Shown here: piece after piece, positions 39,301 through 45,522 of the stretch | How positions within the stretch are numbered: the first letter of the stretch is position 1 | Layout: each line of letters opens with the position of its first letter | From: a virus | Length of the DNA stretch: 54,955 nt | Strand: one strand, 5' to 3' | IMG/VR virus record: IMGVR_UViG_3300021335_000021 | Location: 1 to 54,955 of that record | The notes under the pieces: model-generated | What the model saw: only the letters and a program-made list of their open reading frames with translations | The model's database searches: none | Told to the model about the DNA's origin: nothing | Program-made: the position numbers and the translations under genes

Positions 39301-39442
39301 AAATACACCAGCAGTTGGTGCAAAGATAAAAATTGTCAGAAGACAAGGAAAACGCTGGTCAGACCCAGGAATTTCACTTAATGATGCGGAAAGTTTGGTA
39401 GCACGTTTCTTTAAGGCGGAAAAGGTGGAGCTACCCAAATAA
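24344..39442 (+). CDS. Giant baseplate-associated structural protein (5,032 residues), in the gp7 position
   Basis: One open frame of 15.1 kb, ~560 kDa, coupled to gene 6 by TAATG overlap. Residues ~1-160 have HIDWDKFVNFREYYWLPSG-type wedge-protein segments. Four short W/Y modules at ~1510-1553, 1770-1811, 2265-2306 and 2866-2909 (pattern Y..G..V.Y....Y.A) resemble CBM5/12-type carbohydrate modules. FG-GAP-like propeller repeats occur at ~2180 (DFGSAFSV...IAITAP), 2237 (FGQSVAMSPDGKYLAIGSP), 3007 (DFGLSIAVSNDGRKIAVGAP), 3063 and 3164. Helical segments lie at ~1825-1919 and 3810-3903. GxGY modules occur at ~3600-3660 and 3960-4025, and fibre-type GDGST repeats at ~4467, 4547 and 4925. T4 gp7 (1,032 residues) follows gp6, so a gp7-like wedge role for part of it is inferred. 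I recognise no full-length family. Confidence 0.8.
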   Translation: MAQDESPIPVEGDTSKRKTANLLPKYFRTTANKKFLSSTIDQLMQPGVIEKVDGFVGRKDSKAFKASDNYLSDVSSDRENYQLEPVATITDNLGNTTFYRDYRDYVNSAKIRNANNIDHSLYNSQEYYAWQPHIDWDKFVNFREYYWLPSGPDEIPVFGTAKEVKSTFNVKRQDNVDNNSYIFGQENKVSNPTLTLYRGQEYTFDIDCIDMPFSIRTSNSIDDDSNLYNVGVSQQKVEQGSITWKIDLESPDTLYYTNGNDIEASGLFIIKDIRDNTQLDVGNEILGKKSYTMQDGYKLTNGMKVKFYGTITPAKYGEGNWYVEGVGESISLISESDLVITADYLTDVSTEFDAQGFSSLPFDDATSYAILKDYIVINRASNDGNQWSRYNKWTHKSVIENIAKINNVPVVLDQNYRATRPIIEFEAGLKLYNFGTNSKTSVDLVDTVTKDVFSDIEGQVGYFVDGVELVKGMRVLFTADPDSFVAGKIYEVNFISQNGTLQLALKETTDTTPLENETVLVKSGTNYKGKIFYYNGTTWKQTQDKIKVNQQPLFDLYNDAGTQLSTLESSTFSGNKIFSYKVGTGTNDTELGFPLSYRTIENSGDIVFDFNLLSDTYQYDELTDVFTVSTDTALLRRYTDRTTFTNVSGWTKAPTKSTQPVVKQETVGARTNNFIIDVYVNSGDLNDLEIKVYVNSVRKRETVDYTINRINNYAYVTFNKELTKNDKLVLKTKSSSKKRDNVGFYEFPINFEKNPQNENVTTFTLGEVLDHVDSIVDNVQGFEGIFPGVSNLRDLGNASKYGLKFVQHSGPINLALYNLTDKDFNSIEAMKYSGFAYIKFKREFLRTADELGFEGYDKVHVDRILSKLHANNTNTDAFYFSDMIPHGGDTKVRHMIEDESQTIFSLTRGIDYTVLSETAILAYLNEKQLLINKDYTVSTDGFLTLLNPPTGGDTLDIYEYVTTDGCWVPPTPTKLGLYPKFTPEIFLDDTYINISTDITGPWKVYGRDETTTASYKGNVGWFYPLYTDELSAQQADTVNGGSGVAHTHVFAGSNQVFYMPSSKMNHATIDSQLHEEYPNARAMIQGHDGSLWRCFGDFRDNLLLDIEKRIYNNLKLPYDENVLNIADYIPSKNRVTGFTRKQISKTMISEFNSWLETVGTPDYVTNNVYKAGDGFTYNYSSAGDPNNQTLTGFWRSIYKDFYNTDRPHSHPWEILGFKEKPTWFDDEYGQSPYTRNNLLLWEDLSKGIVRGAEGSKVTYRNKFKNEDIYNYIPVDDEGNLIPPNQTGYAVGNVPTTNANEFAFGDEGPVETAWRRSSHYPFSLMISWALNQPAQFFGLAFDRSRILRNGADQLVYKDTSKRIELDQLIFPNSATDDNRVFTAGIVNYMQGYLSDNDTLRFSEYKTNLKSIENKLGCKIGGFTQKSKFRLILDARTPTNEGNVFVPEENYKIQLTKSVPTQVYSYSGMIIEITPSGYIVKGYDKDNPVFKYYPVRRKNSDQVINVGGISENFLTWTEGKTYEAGQIVELSDNYYRVKISHTSGDGFNQDNFQKLAELPEEGGASAYISTNFSAVLEELPYGTLFRDKQDVVDLMMGYQKYLTSVGFNFETFNKDIEEIENWRLSAKEFLFWTTQNWESGTILTVSPSAREITFSQEYSVIDDIYDNFYDYSLLKADGKRLLADFATTERDNTNDFGIFVKNTEDGIFHLKLPLIQHEHAIIIDNKTVFGDVIYNRAQGYRQERIKVKGYRSDEWNGSYNIPGFIFDDANPTEWLAWQDYSIGALVKYKQYFYVAKNKVTGSDIFQDGNFLRLNEKPEQQLLPNFDYKAKQFADFYDLDSDNFDIEQQKLAQHATGYQKRKYLENIINDEVSQYKFFQGAIQDKGTKNVLTKLFDKLGSANKDSLEFFEEWAVRVGRYGATEGDDQFDIVLDETKYRQEPQQVELVNEIDPQDTSLIYRLARNDVYVKSKDYNHKPFPTKYFNEETSYTKTAGFVNPSDVSLSLLTYDDLLQQTNIATNSYIWTALDKSTQTWGVYKLESTDFRISNVTASDQNKFTITVDRSPNYAKGDIIGINDVSDATDGYYKVDSVSLNIITLESIDGEDVEATEDDAVVNGYVTEFKTARLPTLSKANDSLGISNLNNRLWVDDDDTGKWLVLENKEVFELKPNIINTSAGLLDSTEKDFGSAFSVSSNNNRIAITAPKDLNGSVYVFQRPSDNTDFGFLQQIDEQLFLFDSNGGFGQSVAMSPDGKYLAIGSPHASNVKSKLRGDFNPREAYAVGDIVLYSEQLWKADRSIDADALQVYSNHSSNAQSKENDYDSNTQTYPDIEYIVRGDYTLGTDESTDHILVRAEKEQFEGTKSGDILTLKWNKYTTTSSAGVLPFNGDATLTESFINGSHTIIDRVQHIIHIQSALSVPDAGTEITTDTCRATIQYRKVNNENEMTVYIKDVNGAFQGSGKIYAGGILIGDYVESLQITDDYHTGWWHIGVGSSFLSSNLVETKANLVIQNITVEGDTVNNPYFSNILDTKQLQNILNPTKVSEFGILSHTQGQSNIEVLDSKWWIRTPLAHGSSITVGDKTRLWLNTIRVNGLVQDPSAIGLTSTYINNTEHTVADIWNGYVEVRLTNFDLNGDPFIPNVGDTLTDTATGSTGEIAFIERSFSTAKIYIKNRNGTWAVGSDFGVNSNATFIEVDPTLGPATRTIGPINSAHMENTISGPIIVIDSAVNIPVVVSGANYLRDLEYWIYSDNTIQGITDVANPPSSINLDWKRQYNIPVVSEGYGTGLEEQGTFAIYEMKGVTYQLINYYTVPNSANNRKLGTKLKFVQPDSSSYKLYIHAEGDGTEANQGRIYFVNKNSIDDWALSVQKNYRGDFRVSATYFENEYVKFGETIYKANTNIVPGVFDVSQWTVQTSGLDLLGYVPNDTNFSLVESTLEQINLEAFGSDFDVSQKGEVLISNSMYTSVYEIESGDVVLGLDSSIANRKVVVYRQNGTNYEYSQILEPFNETEDFGLSIAVSNDGRKIAVGAPHNSDVSNNGGAVYIYIQSGDTFVYNQTLRPIDKSVNIQFGTKLDFDGDTLAVASRGGSMVESVTFDIHRDRKNSDLTTVDRYILDNKSQINPFATSFDNNSTIFQTIDQGSGVVSLYETVNNTLLYSQNFAYDLDTQDFGNRMAVNSNHVYIGLPKQQVPNSSILDKGLVAEYRKPANTTSWSITRKPIIPVDTSKFKGVYLYNKKTNGLLTYLDYIDPIQGKIAGPAEQEISFKTSYDPAKYSTSTDATITADTLDYTSNEWIGKLWWDIDSAKFINYHQGDISESTANFNTLFAGTNAKVHEWVESTLLPSEWDAQSSTADGVENGISGTSLYGDSVYSTRRTYDESSQTFETYYYYWVTNKATLPNVENRVTTAFDVARYIANPTQMGYRFVAMLSADRFALYNCSPFITDQDTAISFNWWTIENQEQPTHIQYQLISDGLETSIPNNEIEQKWFDSLVGFDKNDRPVPDINLPIKSRYGALNDPRQSWFINRAEARKQFFERVNNTLSKNLIVDEFDLTKLTGFDPSPTLATGLYDTTSDSNAELRFVSVARVKPASLTLEVENGVIINVLINDPGQGYINTPTYKITDTEGSGAELEFALDANGAISSVTIVNGGRDYTSSVNITVRKFAVLVKSDETVSGKWSVYEWNGTEYLRTLTQSYDINLYWQYRDWYATGYNKFTFVNYTVDSSYQIYALDDQIGDIVKINSVGTGGWLLLRKISNLDTQDYTLSYETIGRQSGTIEFKNSLYDTNSSNTAFDGASFDKIFYDTEPDTEFRKILEILKSDIFIDNLAVHWNELFFASIRYVLSEQPNVDWLFKTSFVKAKHNIGELEQKVTFQNDNLPSYQDYVEEMKPYKTKIREYLSSYEKIDPASNVITDFDLSPYYDEQEGKIIPQSVQVINDQVVPGVSDIQNYPSKHWLDNLGFEVISFSIADPGSGYEVPPKIIISGGGGTGATAEAFIGTGGKVTSIKVTNTGSGYLTRPTIQVVGSFGDTGSIARLSPIIGKGKARSAHIRCKFDRVTGTYLFQTLNETQTFTSTVDQQIFNLKWPMQLKSTQITVTVDGLEALRSEYTFSNVTDTAKGFTRSYGRITFSNALSVNKTIVITYNKAPELLQAQDRINLYYNPTTGMYGNDLAQLIEGVDYGGVEVSSFDFGTGTGWDSDGWFTTTYDTFDTTFEDEIFQIGDDSTRVLNFASPLVANTVYNVYKNGVRLDDPNFGTANPVTNTAAVMQSVTGAGQTGVALYDDAGDLASSIIVFDEDNIPLGSGDILVFRKTTSDGSFLPDPRSYDTVLTGGDFAFSTARGINPEEIIVDGDDFISPTTSKGPEEQVPGQVLDAVNIRVFHRPKDGGSILSSNSYRTTGIDRTFEFGIQPQNKEGLIVRLNDTILAQSLYKVDYRLKTVTLNTTPTANQDVNIICISGNGKNAIEQSEFRGDGSTTAYVTKIHYTKDLDYYATVNGEAVESVITSSGDSTDEDPKAMIVFGVAPPDNSVINFAIYTSVDSFSKIETSEFTGDGSTKVFTLNKTPYSAKPNSHNVIVKQGNKILNPGYNQQFPVTALQREYYLEIWQTPIGSFDNSDLLVLLNGKELTIAVEYNIRPANSSVILEPGIGAEGDILEVYLRTDGEYAFGSIQIINNQNTWVDSGASLQLTTAPTDGEKLTVYTFNKHDSMDFERQNFDIVTRSTIAVGTDDHIQFNHIKAGLVKLRYPAIDAQYVWLTINGILQTPSVDYKLTDDKNFLKYKGSFADDDVVEVIQFSATGEITPKFGFSQFKDILNRNIYKRLGDVAPLKLAKDLATFDKEILLDDASALSTPDKNSSQPGILFINGERIEYLIKQGNVLRQIQRGTLGTGVASLHEAGSDVYNQGPNQTAPYADQTLIDEQIGDGSTTVFPLAFTPTSVNEFEVFVAGKRLRKNAVQMFNPVLDQDSPEADETAPAEFSVDGTTASVTLLNTPAVGAKIKIVRRQGKRWSDPGISLNDAESLVARFFKAEKVELPK

Positions 39443-39445
39443 ATA
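39438..39445 (+). promoter_or_regulatory. Late-type promoter (AATAAATA) after the giant gene
   Basis: AATAAATA matches 7 of 8 bases of the late element. It overlaps the stop of the giant gene and lies 18 nt before the ATG at 39463, so fibre-region genes can be transcribed independently of the 15-kb gene. Confidence 0.5.
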
Positions 39446-39462
39446 CAGTATAGGACAAAGGT

Positions 39463-40074
39463 ATGATTGACAACATAAAAGAAGAAAACGGAGTAATGCT
39501 CCAAGGACATATTAAAATTTCTAACCCTGAAACGGGCGAAATTATAGTCGATAAACGTAATGCTATCCACTATGAAAACATGAGTATTTCGCTTGCAGAA
39601 AGTTTAGCTAATGCAGGACAAGGTACTATCTATCAAATGGCGTTTGGCAACGGAGGAACTAGTATTGACCCTACTGGAATTATTACATACCTAACACCTA
39701 ACAGTACAGGTACTAATGCTAGTCTTTATAACCAAACATTTATTAAGGTTGTTGACGATAGAAGTGTTAATAACACAGACCCAGCAAGAAACAAGATTGA
39801 ATCAAGACACGTAAGTGGTACTAACTATACAGATATTGTTGTTAGTTGTTTGCTTGATTATGGTGAACCTTCAGGTCAGGATGCAGTTGATAACGCAACT
39901 GCCGCTGATAGTTTATATGTATTTGATGAACTAGGCTTAGTAAGTTATAGCCCATCAGGTCAAGGTAGACTGTTAACACATGTAATTTTCCACCCAGTAC
40001 AAAAGAGTTTGAATAGACTTATTCAAATTGATTATACTGTGCGTGTACAAAGTTTATCGGGGTTTAACGAATAA
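39463..40074 (+). CDS. Virion structural protein (baseplate/fibre region)
   Basis: A 203-residue protein starting MIDNIKEENGVMLQGHIKI, with IVDKRNAIHYENMSISLAESLAN (~30-52), YQMAFGNGGTSIDPTGIITYL and a C-terminal LLTHVIFHPVQKSLNRLIQIDYTVRVQ. It is predicted to be mostly beta strand. The style is that of a structural protein linking baseplate and fibres, and I recall similar proteins at this place in marine T4-like phages. It does not resemble T4 gp8. It overlaps the following fibre gene by one base. Confidence 0.7.
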   Translation: MIDNIKEENGVMLQGHIKISNPETGEIIVDKRNAIHYENMSISLAESLANAGQGTIYQMAFGNGGTSIDPTGIITYLTPNSTGTNASLYNQTFIKVVDDRSVNNTDPARNKIESRHVSGTNYTDIVVSCLLDYGEPSGQDAVDNATAADSLYVFDELGLVSYSPSGQGRLLTHVIFHPVQKSLNRLIQIDYTVRVQSLSGFNE

Positions 40075-42155
40075 TGGCATATACAATTAACTACTCAGAC
40101 ACTAACAAGGGAACTATCTCTATTGAAGATAGTACAATTAATCAGCAAACAAGTCTAGATATTCCTGGACGTAACACTACTAGTTATGGGTCAGTTATTG
40201 CAAACAGTTTTTTAAATTTACTAGAAAATTTTGCTAATACATCAGCACCAAGAAATCCAATCCAAGGACAGTTATGGTACGATAGTTCAACAGGTATTGA
40301 TACACTTAAACTATACGACGGTACAGGTTGGGTTAATGCTAGTGGACTTAAAAAAGGAAACACAGCACCAGATGTTGCTAATGCACTACAAGGTGACCTT
40401 TGGTCAGATACTGATAATAATCAGTTATATATTTTTACAGGTAGTGGATGGACACTAGTTGGACCAGAATATAGTGATGGTTTGTTAACAGGTGCAAAGC
40501 CAGTTGTTGTTACAGGTAAAGACGAAGTGCTTTATACTATTCTACAATTAGAAGTGGGTGGTGCGCCGATAGCAATTTATTCAACAAGATCATTCCAACC
40601 TAAAACAACAATCCCAGGATTTACAATTATTCAGCCTGGATTAAACTTATCTTCAGCAAATATCGGCGGCGACGGCGTAGGAAAATATTTTGGTACAAGT
40701 GAAAAAGCAGAAAGTTTAGTTGTTTCAGGCGCGGCAGTTAGAGCATCTAACTTTTTAAGAAGTGATGTTGCAAGTACATCATCACAAAAATTAACAATTA
40801 GTAATAACTCAGGTATACAAGTAGGACAGGATGCTATTGTTACATTTGACGTACAAGGTACATCAGGAGTTGTAACTAACTTAACATCAGGTGCACCTAT
40901 TGACTTTAAGGTTAATAACTTAGGTGTACAGAAAAACGTTATTAGAATCGACTCAACTGAAAAAGTTGGTATTAATACACTATCACCTGCAGAGGCATTA
41001 GATGTTGCAGGATCAATACAAACAAGTACAAACTTAATTGTACAAGGTACAACAGATAGTGCAAGTATTGGAACTGGAGCAGTTAAAATTAGCGGCGGAG
41101 TTGGTATTGCTAAGAAACTATTTGTAGGTACAGATTTAAGTGTTGCAGGATCAAGCACAGTTGGAGCAATAACACCTATATCGACACAACAATATTCATT
41201 AGGAACTAGTGATAAACGTTGGTCAACTGTACATGCTGTAGAATTTAGAGGTAACTTAATTGGTAATATTACAGGTACAGTTACAGGTGGAGCGGCAAAT
41301 GCTAATAAACTTACAAGTGCATCAACATTCCAACTATCCGGAGATGTAAGTTCTAATCAAATTACATTTGATGGACAAGTTGGTGGAACTACAAAAACAT
41401 TTAACACAGCAATTAGTAATACATTTATTGCAAATAAAACACTTGCTACAACACCTAACAGTGATGATGAAATTATTATTAACAGAATTTCAGGTGATGA
41501 TACAGGTGTATTTAAAATTTCACAAGCGGCACTAGTTAGTAGTGTTCCTGTTATACCAATTGGTACTATTGTACCGTTTGGCGGAGTTAACACTCCAGCA
41601 GGTTGGTTATTGTGTGATGGTACAGAAGTTAGAATTTCTGATTACTTGAGCTTATATAATAGTATACAATATCAATTTAAAGATCAAAGCCAAGTTACAT
41701 CAGGGTTCTTTGGTCTACCAGATTTTAGAGGTAGATTCCCACTAGGTGCAGATAACATGGGCGGTTCAAGTGCAAACAGAGTTACAGACGTTAACGCTGA
41801 TACAGTAGGACTAGCATCAGGTGTTGAAAGCAGAGCAATTGATGTTAAAAACCTACCAGAACACGAACATGATTTGAGATCACCAAAAGGTGCTCAGTTC
41901 TATGTAATACTTGATGATAGTGGCGCACAACAAGATGCTGACACTATTCCATATGATGCACCAACAGGATCAGGCGCAGGTCAAGCAAGAACTTCAAGTG
42001 GTGGACTACTTAACAGAAGAAACATTGTTTATAATAGTAATACAGGACTAGAAGAATTTGAAACGTTTGATATTACAGAACTTGGAACTCCGTATAATGT
42101 TATGAATCCGTTCTTAACAGTCAAATATATTATCTATACAGGAGTAGGGGGCTAA
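40074..42155 (+). CDS. Tail fibre protein 1, with phage tail collar domain
   Basis: A 693-residue protein. The N-terminal ~110 residues (MAYTINYSDTNKGTISI, then SFLNLLENFANTSAPRNPIQGQLWYD) are shared with the next two genes. The middle is low-complexity beta-rich fibre shaft with GSIQTSTNLIVQGTTDSASIG-type sequence. Residues ~496-562 form a phage tail collar domain: IPIGTIVPFGGVNTPAGWLLCDG, FFGLPDFRGRFPLGAD. The C-terminus (YNVMNPFLTVKYIIYTG) ends as collar-type fibres do. Likely role: short or long fibre for host recognition. Confidence 0.82.
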   Translation: MAYTINYSDTNKGTISIEDSTINQQTSLDIPGRNTTSYGSVIANSFLNLLENFANTSAPRNPIQGQLWYDSSTGIDTLKLYDGTGWVNASGLKKGNTAPDVANALQGDLWSDTDNNQLYIFTGSGWTLVGPEYSDGLLTGAKPVVVTGKDEVLYTILQLEVGGAPIAIYSTRSFQPKTTIPGFTIIQPGLNLSSANIGGDGVGKYFGTSEKAESLVVSGAAVRASNFLRSDVASTSSQKLTISNNSGIQVGQDAIVTFDVQGTSGVVTNLTSGAPIDFKVNNLGVQKNVIRIDSTEKVGINTLSPAEALDVAGSIQTSTNLIVQGTTDSASIGTGAVKISGGVGIAKKLFVGTDLSVAGSSTVGAITPISTQQYSLGTSDKRWSTVHAVEFRGNLIGNITGTVTGGAANANKLTSASTFQLSGDVSSNQITFDGQVGGTTKTFNTAISNTFIANKTLATTPNSDDEIIINRISGDDTGVFKISQAALVSSVPVIPIGTIVPFGGVNTPAGWLLCDGTEVRISDYLSLYNSIQYQFKDQSQVTSGFFGLPDFRGRFPLGADNMGGSSANRVTDVNADTVGLASGVESRAIDVKNLPEHEHDLRSPKGAQFYVILDDSGAQQDADTIPYDAPTGSGAGQARTSSGGLLNRRNIVYNSNTGLEEFETFDITELGTPYNVMNPFLTVKYIIYTGVGG

Positions 42156-42156
42156 T

Positions 42157-43998
42157 ATGGCATATCAAATTAATAAGACTAGCGGTGCATTACTTGTTAA
42201 CCTAGCAGATGGGCAGATTGACGTAGCAACTACTGATATCACACTAATTGGTAAAAACTATACAGGATTTGGCGAAAGCATAAACGAAAACTTTGTTAAG
42301 ATGTTGGAAAATTTTGCTAACGTTTCTTCTCCGGCTAATCCGCTTGCAGGACAAATTTGGTGGGATACATCAAATAGTAGACTAAAAGTTTACACAGGCA
42401 CTGACTGGACAACAGGTGGTGGACCTATTGTGCAACCTACTCAACCTACAATGGTTGCAGGTGATATGTGGATTAACAATGATGCTAATCAACTTTACTT
42501 CTTTGACGGCACAGATTTAGAATTAGCAGGCCCGATTTACAATGCTTTCCAAGGAAAGTCAGGACCTGAAGTTATTACTGTACTAGATAATACAGGTACA
42601 AGTAGAACTATTGTAAAATATTGGGTAGGCGGAACATTTGTTGGATTATGGAGTAAGGTTGCATTTACACCACAAAACGTGGATACTATTGCAGGGTTTA
42701 CAGGCAATGTTGTTAAAGGATTTAATACAGTTGATGAAGATTTTATTTTTGCTGGTACAGCATCAAAAACATCAGCACTAGTTGATAGTAATAATGTATC
42801 AAGAACAGCGGCACAGTTTCTTGCAAGTGACTCAGACGATGCAACATCGGGTGCATTAACAGTTAGAAACAATAACGGACTTACAGTAGGACTTACAGAT
42901 AACAACGTTGTTAAAGTAACATCAGAAGGTGTTATTAACGAAAACAATGTTAGTAATCAAAACTATACATTTAGAATGACTACAAGTGTCGGCAAGACTG
43001 ATGCAATGACAATTGATTCTGCAAACAGTAGGATTGGTATTTACAATACAAGCCCAACACAAACATTAGACGTAGGTGGTAACTTACGTGTTGCAGGAAA
43101 TTTAATTGTTGATGGAGATACAACTAGTATTGACGTACAAAAATTATTAGTTAGAGATAAAAGCATTGAATTAGCAAAAGGCGATGACAGTACACTATTA
43201 GATGATGCAGGAGTAGACGAAGCTGGTATTACAGTAGCATCTTCCAATGGTTCAAAAGAGTTTTTATGGCGTAATGCAACAAATGCATGGACATCTAATG
43301 TAAGTCTTAACTTAACAGGTGCAAGTTCACTTAAATTTAATGGTGTAGATATTATTACTGGATCAGCAGGTGTTGGTATTACTAGTATTGGCGCATTAAC
43401 ATCAGCTAATATTGGTAGTTTTAGTTTTACAGGCGGTAACAATCTAACTACAACAACAGTTGATGGTAGTGGTAACGGCATGAATATTACAGCGGCTGGT
43501 AATATCAACTTAGTAACAGCAAGACAGATTAGAAATGTAAGTGATCCAACAGCAGATCAAGACGTAGCAACTAAAGCCTATGTTGATAGTAGTATTAATT
43601 TAGAAGTAATAGCACTAGCATTAGACGTTACAGGGCTAGGAACAGGTGGATCTGTACAACAGCATACAAATATTGCTACAATTTTGAATGATATTGCTCC
43701 TGCATCTACAAAACAGAACGGAACAGAAGCTAGAGTACACTGTTCAACAACAACAGGTGCTACAGCTACGCTAACAGGATCAGCTTTGAACACAGCGTTT
43801 AACGAAAGTACAGTATTAGTTCAACAAAAAGACAACAGCGGCAACGATGATGGGTCGGTAAGTGTAATTCAAAGTGCTACATTTAATGATGCTACTGGTA
43901 ATATTACATCTACAGTAACAAGAACACTTAAATTATTTAGGGTAAGTTCGGGATCATGGGGTTATGTACAAGACTTGACTCCAGGCGCTTTGGTATAA
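42157..43998 (+). CDS. Tail fibre protein 2 (paralogue)
   Basis: A 613-residue protein with the same N-terminal module (MAYQINKTSGALLVNLADGQ; NFVKMLENFANVSSPANPLAGQIWWD), which probably attaches it to the same receptor site as its neighbours. The middle carries the fibre-type stretch RIGIYNTSPTQTLDVGGNLRVAG. The C-terminal ~130 residues differ from both neighbours (VIALALDVTGLGTGGSVQQH; VTRTLKLFRVSSGSWGYVQD). It has no collar domain. It starts one base after gene 1 stops, with GGGGG upstream as ribosome site. Confidence 0.78.
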   Translation: MAYQINKTSGALLVNLADGQIDVATTDITLIGKNYTGFGESINENFVKMLENFANVSSPANPLAGQIWWDTSNSRLKVYTGTDWTTGGGPIVQPTQPTMVAGDMWINNDANQLYFFDGTDLELAGPIYNAFQGKSGPEVITVLDNTGTSRTIVKYWVGGTFVGLWSKVAFTPQNVDTIAGFTGNVVKGFNTVDEDFIFAGTASKTSALVDSNNVSRTAAQFLASDSDDATSGALTVRNNNGLTVGLTDNNVVKVTSEGVINENNVSNQNYTFRMTTSVGKTDAMTIDSANSRIGIYNTSPTQTLDVGGNLRVAGNLIVDGDTTSIDVQKLLVRDKSIELAKGDDSTLLDDAGVDEAGITVASSNGSKEFLWRNATNAWTSNVSLNLTGASSLKFNGVDIITGSAGVGITSIGALTSANIGSFSFTGGNNLTTTTVDGSGNGMNITAAGNINLVTARQIRNVSDPTADQDVATKAYVDSSINLEVIALALDVTGLGTGGSVQQHTNIATILNDIAPASTKQNGTEARVHCSTTTGATATLTGSALNTAFNESTVLVQQKDNSGNDDGSVSVIQSATFNDATGNITSTVTRTLKLFRVSSGSWGYVQDLTPGALV

Positions 43999-44001
43999 AT
44001 A
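43994..44001 (+). promoter_or_regulatory. Late promoter, perfect TATAAATA
   Basis: An exact late promoter element overlaps the stop of fibre gene 2 and lies 26 nt before the ATG of fibre gene 3, so gene 3 can be transcribed separately from the other two fibres. Confidence 0.65.
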
Positions 44002-44027
44002 CATATAACACAATTAGGGGTTAATAA

Positions 44028-45503
44028 ATGGCATACGTAATAAATTTAACAAATGGAGGGTCGTTAGTTACTGTTGAAGACGGCACCATTGACCAGAGTA
44101 CTTCACTTAAATTAGTAGGTAAGAACTATGCTGGTTATGGTGAGATACAGAACGAAAACTTTATCCATTTACTAGAGAGTTTTTCTAGTGGTAATCAACC
44201 AGCAGGTCCACTATCTGGACAGATTTGGTTTGATAGTTCAGTAAAAAAACTAAAGTTCTACGATGGAACAAAATTCAGAACAACAGGTGGCGCAGAAGTT
44301 GCTACTACACAACCAGTTGGATTAACGACAGGTGATTTTTGGTGGGATAGCGGAAACAATCAGTTATATGCACAAAACGCAGACGGTGGATTTGTCCTAA
44401 TTGGTCCACAGTCAATCGGCGAAACAGTAAGTGCTATGGTAACTGCACAAGTACGTGATTCCAGCCAAGTAAACAGAACTATAATTAAGGGTACTGTTGA
44501 TGACGGTGTTGTGTTTATTGTTAGTAATTCAGAATTTACAATAGATACTACAGATCCAGCTAATGCCATTACTGGATTTGACGTAGTAAGACAAGGTGTA
44601 ACATTAAGAAATACAACTAGTGCGGCAAATGGTATCACAAGTTCAGCACACAGGTTCCATGGTACAGCAACAAACGCAGAAAAACTTGGCGGCGTAGCGG
44701 CGGCAGATTATGCTCTTGCAGGCGCGGCAAACTTTTCAAGCATTGTTAGATTTGCTGATTCTGGATTCACAGTAGGCGCGGCAAATGACTTAGCAGTGTA
44801 TATTGATCCTCTAGGAGCAGGTAACGAAGGTGTTATTGATAATACGGTAGGACAAAAGATTAGGTTTAAAGTTGCATCACCAGGTGGCGTTTCAACAGAA
44901 CCATTCCATATTCAGTCAGCAGGATTAATTCCAACTACAACAGCAACTTATGATATTGGTGATTCAAACTACAAATGGAGAAACATGTATGCAACTTCAT
45001 TTAATGGGTTAGCAACACAAGCGATTGCACTTCAAGTTGGCAGTAATTATAGAACAGGTGACGTAAACGCAACAAACAACACAGTTGCAGTACGTGACTC
45101 AAGCGGTAATATTGCCGCAAATGTGTTTAACGGTGTATCAACAAGTGCAAGATATGCTGACTTAGCAGAAAAATATACAACAGACCAAGAGTATCCAGTA
45201 GGTACAGCAATGGCAGTAGGCGGAGAAGCCGAAACTACAGCGGCTAAATCAAGTTCAATGGCAATTGGTGTTATATCAGCAGAACCTGCATACTTAATGA
45301 ACAGCGAAGCAGAAGGTCAAGCAATTGGTTTAAAAGGTCGTGTTCCAGTAAGAGTAAAAGGTACTGTATCAAAAGGTGAAGCAGTTTATGCTTGGGAAGA
45401 CGGAGTATGTTCAACAGTACAAACTACAGCATTAGTTGGTATTGCACTAGAAGCTAGTGATGATGAGTCAGAAAAGTTAATCGAGTGTGTACTTAAAGTA
45501 TAA
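44028..45503 (+). CDS. Tail fibre protein 3 (paralogue)
   Basis: A 491-residue protein with the shared N-terminal module (MAYVINLTNGGSLVTVEDGT; NFIHLLESFSSGNQPAGPLSGQIWFD). The C-terminal ~118 residues start ARYADLAEKYTTDQEYPVGTAM and continue GLKGRVPVRVKGTVSKGEAVYAW, a beta-rich end domain I have seen in other marine phage fibres. The distinct end domain suggests a different receptor or role from fibres 1 and 2. Preceded by a perfect late promoter and an AGGGG ribosome site. Confidence 0.78.
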   Translation: MAYVINLTNGGSLVTVEDGTIDQSTSLKLVGKNYAGYGEIQNENFIHLLESFSSGNQPAGPLSGQIWFDSSVKKLKFYDGTKFRTTGGAEVATTQPVGLTTGDFWWDSGNNQLYAQNADGGFVLIGPQSIGETVSAMVTAQVRDSSQVNRTIIKGTVDDGVVFIVSNSEFTIDTTDPANAITGFDVVRQGVTLRNTTSAANGITSSAHRFHGTATNAEKLGGVAAADYALAGAANFSSIVRFADSGFTVGAANDLAVYIDPLGAGNEGVIDNTVGQKIRFKVASPGGVSTEPFHIQSAGLIPTTTATYDIGDSNYKWRNMYATSFNGLATQAIALQVGSNYRTGDVNATNNTVAVRDSSGNIAANVFNGVSTSARYADLAEKYTTDQEYPVGTAMAVGGEAETTAAKSSSMAIGVISAEPAYLMNSEAEGQAIGLKGRVPVRVKGTVSKGEAVYAWEDGVCSTVQTTALVGIALEASDDESEKLIECVLKV

Positions 45504-45522
45504 GTATTAAAAAGGAAGTATT

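Noticed and set aside
39463-40074. Calling this gene gp8
   Set aside because: It is shorter than T4 gp8 and shares no motif that I can recognise; only the position is similar.
40631-41158. 175-codon minus-strand open frame in the fibre region
   Set aside because: Antisense to a clearly coding fibre gene, with a composition biased as a shadow; no promoter or ribosome site.
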